From NCBI GenBank assembly GCA_012965625.1, contig DTSC01000235.1, positions 1 to 10,182 of the forward strand: DNA of 10,182 bases, read 5' to 3'. Of this stretch, positions 7,076 to 10,182 are shown one piece after another. The position numbers and the translations under genes are program-made. The DNA is from Flavobacteriales bacterium (GTDB lineage Bacteria > Bacteroidota > Bacteroidia > NORP154). The first letter of the stretch is position 1, and the number at the start of each line of letters is the position of its first letter. The notes under the pieces were generated by a model. That model saw only the letters and a list, made by a program, of their open reading frames with translations. It was not told where the DNA came from and did not search any database.

Positions 7076-7474
7076 AAAAAAAGCAACTTTTTATGTCCAA
7101 AATGCAAAGGTCACCTGAATGCAGGTGGATACGTGATATTTTCCACAAAGAATAAACGTAAGCAGCGGGGACTTGTGCTGCTTAGTCCCAAAGTAGGCAG
7201 TTATTCGGTGAAGTATCATGAAAGCTATGGATTTGAAAAAGGAGAGGCCATTGATTTTGCTTGCCCCATTTGTAGTAAAAGCCTGCATGCTAAAGAAAAC
7301 AGTGAGAATGTTTCGATAATTATGGTAGATGAAAATGATACTGAATACAAGGTGCTGTTTTCAAGGATTTTTGGAAACCAAAGCACCTATGTTCTTTCTA
7401 ATGATGATGTTGAAGTATTTGGAGATGATGCTGTGGAGTTTGATGATCTACTTGAAGATTCTGATTTCCTTTAG
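7073..7474 (+). CDS. CxxC/CxxC putative zinc-ribbon protein with acidic C-terminus
   Basis: A 133-residue cytoplasmic protein with no signal peptide. Two CxxC knuckles, CPKC (8-11) and CPIC (64-67), are placed as in a split zinc ribbon, and the segment between them is basic (KNKRKQRG at about 26-33). The last 24 residues are strongly acidic (NDD, GDD, FDD, EDSD). It resembles conserved uncharacterised Bacteroidota proteins that I know only by general appearance; I give no function. Zinc binding by the four Cys is an inference. The 3' end overlaps the next gene by 32 bases in another frame, which suggests translational coupling. The start is the only sensible ATG before CPKC. Inverted repeats upstream may control it. 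Confidence 0.85.
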   Translation: MKKSNFLCPKCKGHLNAGGYVIFSTKNKRKQRGLVLLSPKVGSYSVKYHESYGFEKGEAIDFACPICSKSLHAKENSENVSIIMVDENDTEYKVLFSRIFGNQSTYVLSNDDVEVFGDDAVEFDDLLEDSDFL

Positions 7475-8498
7475 AACCTCTTTCCCCAAAGTATTATTTC
7501 TTTCCCTATATTTTCTAATTTGTGTTAATTGTTGGTCCCAATCTAAGTGGATACTGCTAGACTCACAATGTGACGCTAACTTAAGAGGCCTCTCTGCAGT
7601 TAATGACAAGGTAGTATGGGCCTCTGGTTCTAATGGAACATGGATGAAGACAATCGATGGTGGAAACACCTGGCATTATGGCAGAATTGATGGAGCATAT
7701 AAGTTAGATTTCAGGGATATTCATGCAACAGGAATAAACACGGCATGGGTTCTCAGTGCAGGAGATACAGGAAGGATCTATAAAACTTCTGACGGTGGCA
7801 TAAGCTGGTCCTCGCAATATGAAAATTATACTAAAGGGATTTTCTTTGATGGTTTTGCCTTTTGGGACGAAGAAAATGCCATAGCTTATAGTGACCCTAT
7901 AGATGAAACATTTTTCCTTGTGATTACAGAAGATGGAGGAGAAACCTGGACAAAGATCAATACCGATAAGATCCCAAAAACACTTGATAAGGAAGCAGGC
8001 TTTGCTGCTAGTGGTACCGGTATTTGCACCTATGGCGATTCCTTGGTATGGATAGCAAGTGGTGGCGGAGAAAAAGCAAGGGTCTTTAAATCTGCCGACA
8101 GAGGAAGGAATTGGACGGCTGAAGACACCCCAATGGTCTCAGGAGAAGGAAAAGGAATATTTTCCATGGTATTTTCATCTCCATTAAATGGCATTGTTGT
8201 AGGAGGAAGTTACCTGGATACCACCAACTCACAGGGCAATTGTGCCACCACAAATGACGGAGGAAAAACATGGCAATTAGTAACGAGAAGCCAGCCAAAC
8301 GGCTACAGGTCTTGTATTGCTATTTCAAAAGACGGAAATACACTGGTTACTGTTGGTAGAACAGGATCTGAATATTCTACAAATGGAGGCGAATTCTGGA
8401 AACCCTTGGGCCGCCAAGGTTTTTTTTCCTGTGCCTTCAGCAATTCATATATATGGGCCGTAGGAAGAAATGGAATAACCGGTAAACTAGACTGGTAG
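7443..8498 (+). CDS. Exported BNR/YCF48-like six-motif beta-propeller protein
   Basis: A 351-residue protein from the ATG at 7443. The frame is open further upstream, but residues before this are the shadow of the preceding gene. The N-terminus carries a signal peptide (hydrophobic VLFLSLYFLICVNCWSQ, to about residue 33); no lipobox is evident. Six Asp-box motifs (x-x-D-G-G-x-x-W) have their Asp at residues 72, 117, 164, 219, 272 and, degenerate as Asn, 314, spaced 42-55 residues: TIDGGNTW, TSDGGISW, TEDGGETW, SADRGRNW, TNDGGKTW, STNGGEFW. This indicates a six-bladed propeller of the BNR/YCF48 type. Bacteroidota relatives are often labelled 'oxidoreductase' without biochemical support. No sialidase catalytic residues can be assigned. 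It probably acts in the periplasm or outside the cell. It overlaps the CxxC gene by 32 bases and converges, 20 bp apart, with the His-rich gene. The choice of start is less certain than the gene. Confidence 0.88.
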   Translation: MIYLKILISFRTSFPKVLFLSLYFLICVNCWSQSKWILLDSQCDANLRGLSAVNDKVVWASGSNGTWMKTIDGGNTWHYGRIDGAYKLDFRDIHATGINTAWVLSAGDTGRIYKTSDGGISWSSQYENYTKGIFFDGFAFWDEENAIAYSDPIDETFFLVITEDGGETWTKINTDKIPKTLDKEAGFAASGTGICTYGDSLVWIASGGGEKARVFKSADRGRNWTAEDTPMVSGEGKGIFSMVFSSPLNGIVVGGSYLDTTNSQGNCATTNDGGKTWQLVTRSQPNGYRSCIAISKDGNTLVTVGRTGSEYSTNGGEFWKPLGRQGFFSCAFSNSYIWAVGRNGITGKLDW

Positions 8499-8518
8499 CA
8501 ATACAGAATAACCTGTGA

Positions 8519-9112
8519 TTATTTCACAATTTCATATACTGGTTTTCCCTCCTTTTCCTTTTCCATATATTTTATGTCTTCCAGGGTATAATAGGTAACG
8601 CCATCAATTTCTTCCATATTATAACCATCTGGTATACTTTCTACTTCAGCACCAAGAGGAGGCTCAACAACCTCATATTCTTCACTGGCGCCCGTTTTAG
8701 TATAGAACGTTCCATAATGATATAAATAATGTCGTTTCCCATGAACAATCTTCTTATGTCCAGGAGGTAAGGCCGTTACCCTTAAACCAACAGGAGCTTT
8801 TACCACGACAAAACTGGCAGCGCCCTTTGCTTTATAAAAAACACCATTGTGATAATGGAGTCTTGCTCCTTTATGATTAAGCGTCACTAAACCATTGGGT
8901 AGTTTTTTAACCACTGCACCTCTTTTTGGAAGATGCCTGTAATGATGATGGGCAATGTGGCTTTCTGCTGCTTTATGGTGGTGGGCTTTGGCTTTATGTT
9001 TAGGATGGGCTTTCCGCTGACCATACATGGTTAATGGTGTAATGAGGAAGAATGCGAGAACCCCAATGGAAAAATAATAAATTAGTCGTTTGTATTTACT
9101 ATATGTTTTCAT
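8519..9112 (-). CDS. Exported His-rich protein with DUF6515-like repeats
   Basis: A 197-residue protein from the ATG at 9112. An in-frame ATG at 9166 would add 18 residues including a run of Ile; this is rejected because the inner start gives a normal signal peptide (KYKRLIYYF, then a hydrophobic stretch ending MYG-Q at about 31-32). Residues 36-60 hold ten His in 25 (HHH twice), with Lys/Ala. Then come three similar units at about 64-110, 113-155 and 159-197, each with G-x-x-V-x-x-LP/IP-x-G followed by a G-x-x-Y/L-x-Y-x-x-G/E-x-FY-like turn; the units are linked by VVxxPxG. This pattern fits the DUF6515 family of Bacteroidota, whose function is unknown. The His cluster could bind metal (Ni, Zn, Cu), an inference only. 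Location is periplasm or outer envelope. The gene is monocistronic by layout, with 114 bp to the next minus-strand gene. Confidence 0.85.
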   Translation of the reverse strand: MKTYSKYKRLIYYFSIGVLAFFLITPLTMYGQRKAHPKHKAKAHHHKAAESHIAHHHYRHLPKRGAVVKKLPNGLVTLNHKGARLHYHNGVFYKAKGAASFVVVKAPVGLRVTALPPGHKKIVHGKRHYLYHYGTFYTKTGASEEYEVVEPPLGAEVESIPDGYNMEEIDGVTYYTLEDIKYMEKEKEGKPVYEIVK

Positions 9113-9154
9113 GATTTTATTTATAATGATTATTATTAAAAATGGCTGTAATAT

Positions 9155-9162
9155 CAAAAATA
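9155..9162 (-). promoter_or_regulatory. Candidate -7 element of the His-rich protein gene
   Basis: TATTTTTG on the minus strand matches TANNTTTG exactly and would give a leader of about 35 bases. No TTG lies at the expected distance upstream, so only the -7 half is supported. In a sequence this AT-rich it may be chance. Confidence 0.3.
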
Positions 9163-9226
9163 ACAAATGTTATCGATTAGACGATTTAATCTTTTAAAAG
9201 TTTAATCAAAATGCGACACAAGTGAA

Positions 9227-9754
9227 TTAATAAGTAATGATTATGGTTCCCTTTTGCTCTACCGGAGCCACTTTAGATTTTTCGAAACGAGCCCCCTGCG
9301 CTGCAAATTTGGCTTTTGTCAATAGGTATTCATTGCTTGTTGTCGATCCTGCAATCCCAGGATTTGAGACCATTACCAATCCAGACCTGTTAATGGTTAT
9401 CTCAACAACAACCTTACCATGGTCCTCTGTACCAATAGAGATCTTTGGAGGGTGAATCATTTTCCTGTCTTTCATCTGATATTCTATTAGGTATTCACCT
9501 GACCGCATGGTCTTAATCTTCTCATCTAAAAGCAGGCTGCCATCATAGGGTATATATTCATCAAAAAATATTGAGCTTATATACTTTAATTCAACGAATA
9601 CCATCTCTCGCTTTATGGCCATATGTAAAGTATCATCCTTGACAGCCATTACGACGCCATTAAATTTTTCGCCGGTTTTGAGAATTACATTATGTTGGGC
9701 AAAACATAATGTAAACACCAGACAGAACACTATTGTAGATGCTATTTTATACAT
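9227..9754 (-). CDS. Exported protein with N-terminal beta domain and TonB-C-like domain
   Basis: A 175-residue protein with a clear signal peptide (residues 1-19, FTLCFA-Q). Residues about 22-65 look like a small beta-barrel: ILKTGEKFNGVV, then DDTLHM, then VFVELKYISSIFFD, a pattern seen in short SH3/Sm-like envelope domains. Residues about 113-175 match the C-terminal domain of Bacteroidota TonB-like proteins: GKVVVEITINRSGLV, a G-x-x-x-TTSNEYLL segment, KAKFAAQGARF and a final QKGTIIITY. Unlike true TonB it has no N-terminal membrane anchor retained after export and no Pro-rich spacer, so it is unlikely to transduce energy itself. It may sit in the periplasm and bind an outer-membrane or envelope partner. 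No TonB-dependent receptor or ExbBD lies in the window. I see no confident promoter upstream. Confidence 0.82.
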   Translation of the reverse strand: MYKIASTIVFCLVFTLCFAQHNVILKTGEKFNGVVMAVKDDTLHMAIKREMVFVELKYISSIFFDEYIPYDGSLLLDEKIKTMRSGEYLIEYQMKDRKMIHPPKISIGTEDHGKVVVEITINRSGLVMVSNPGIAGSTTSNEYLLTKAKFAAQGARFEKSKVAPVEQKGTIIITY

Positions 9755-10061
9755 GTAATTGATATCTAAAATTATACATTATAATAATACAGGGATTGAA
9801 CTGAAAAAATATTTTCAACATAATATAGTTTAAAACATCATGTTTTGTCAATATGGCTAACATTAAATGTCTTGATAAACTAAATTTAGTTACCCATTTT
9901 GCCTCAAAACCATTGAATTTAATCTCTTCTGGCGATTTTTTTTCCTTATCTGAATAAAAAAACAAAAAAAAACTTGAAAACTCAGATAATTTAGTATTTT
10001 TACCAGTGTTTAATTAAACGTATTAATCATTTATTATTAACCAACCAAAATAAATTAAGTT
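9755..10061. other. 307-bp AT-rich intergenic region, divergent genes, rich in palindromes
   Basis: The region lies between the divergent genes at 9754 (-) and 10062 (+). It contains inverted repeats TGAAAA-AATA-TTTTCA (9802-9817), AAAACAT-C-ATGTTTT (9832-9846), AACTAAATTTAGTT (9878-9891) and GTTTAATTAAAC (10008-10019). It also has a T8 run (9936-9943) and A7 and A9 tracts (9956-9962, 9964-9972) just before the candidate promoter of the next gene. A 72-codon minus-strand frame here has no family features and is not called. Confidence 0.6.
9973..10002 (+). promoter_or_regulatory. Candidate promoter of the small gene at 10062
   Basis: CTTG (9973-9976), 18 bases, then TATTTTTA (9995-10002), one mismatch from TANNTTTG. 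A-tracts at 9956-9972 lie directly upstream and could act as an UP-like or bent-DNA element. The predicted start is about 55 bases before the ATG, so the palindrome at 10008-10019 would be at or just after the start site. Confidence 0.45.
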
Positions 10062-10182
10062 ATGGCTTATTCAAAGACAAACAGCAGAGGACAAACTTAT
10101 TACCTACATTCAAAAGATGTGCAACTACGAGGAAGTGGACGCACACAAACTATCTATTATTTTGCAAAAGAGGTAAAAGCTG
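10062..10182 (+). CDS. Small conserved-looking basic protein, 5' part (3' end outside window)
   Basis: An open frame from the ATG at 10062 to the window end, 40 complete codons. It begins MAYSKTNSRGQTYYLHSKDV and continues with LRGSGRTQTIYYFAKEVKA. The sequence is rich in Tyr, Lys, Arg and Gly and has no signal peptide. It resembles short (about 60-residue) conserved proteins of unknown function with a TNSRG-x-TYYLH and QTIYYF pattern that I recall from several phyla; this is from memory and unverified. The start is supported by the A-rich AT leader and a candidate promoter about 55-60 bases upstream. No function is proposed. Confidence 0.75.
   Translation, partial: MAYSKTNSRGQTYYLHSKDVQLRGSGRTQTIYYFAKEVKA

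Noticed and set aside
7329..7442. Upstream extension of the propeller gene
   Set aside because: These 38 codons are the out-of-frame shadow of the CxxC gene and would bury the signal peptide.
9113..9166. Upstream start of the His-rich protein
   Set aside because: It adds a low-complexity Ile run before a complete signal peptide; the ATG at 9112 is the better start.
9747..9965. 72-codon minus-strand frame upstream of the TonB-C-like gene
   Set aside because: No recognisable family, overlaps the start of the real gene, runs through AT-rich palindromic DNA and starts next to homopolymer runs; more likely chance.

Overview
The window comes from a member of the Bacteroidota. The evidence is a type IX secretion (T9SS) C-terminal sorting domain, SprB-type adhesin repeats, a two-component-regulator-type propeller joined to a Y_Y_Y domain, signal peptides ending in the phylum's usual A-Q junction, and promoters that fit the Bacteroidota TTG / TANNTTTG pattern rather than TTGACA/TATAAT. 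The order within the phylum cannot be fixed from this sequence. I see no rRNA, tRNA, CRISPR array, insertion sequence or phage gene.

Layout. (1) 2-1783 (+): 3' end of a large T9SS-exported surface protein with three SprB repeats, fibronectin-III-like and PKD modules and a sorting domain. (2) 1889-5149 (+): a membrane-spanning sensor phosphatase with a periplasmic beta-propeller, Y_Y_Y domain, one membrane helix, coiled coil and cytoplasmic SpoIIE/PP2C domain. (3) 5198-6067 (-): a short-chain dehydrogenase closely resembling 2,4-dienoyl-CoA reductase. (4) 6172-6528 (-): a short single-stranded DNA-binding protein without the usual acidic tail, followed by a strong intrinsic terminator. (5) 6529-7072: a long intergenic region with the ssb promoter and several inverted repeats, one followed by a T-run. 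(6) 7073-7474 and 7443-8498 (+): a CxxC-containing protein with an acidic tail, overlapping a secreted six-motif BNR/Asp-box propeller. (7) 8519-9112 (-): a His-rich exported protein with DUF6515-like repeats. (8) 9227-9754 (-): an exported protein with a TonB-C-like domain. (9) 9755-10061: an AT-rich intergenic region with palindromes and a candidate promoter. (10) 10062-end (+): start of a small basic protein.

How the genes relate. Most products are envelope or exported proteins (surface adhesin, transmembrane sensor, secreted propeller, two small exported proteins), alternating with housekeeping genes (SDR, ssb). Strand switches and the terminator split the window into at least six or seven transcription units. 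The only tightly coupled pair is 7073/7443. The window reads as ordinary chromosomal Bacteroidota sequence. I found no convincing new defence, mobile or biosynthetic system. The most unusual items are the propeller-SpoIIE sensor, the secreted protein ending in a TonB-C-like domain, the overlapping CxxC/propeller pair, and the layered regulatory DNA around ssb.
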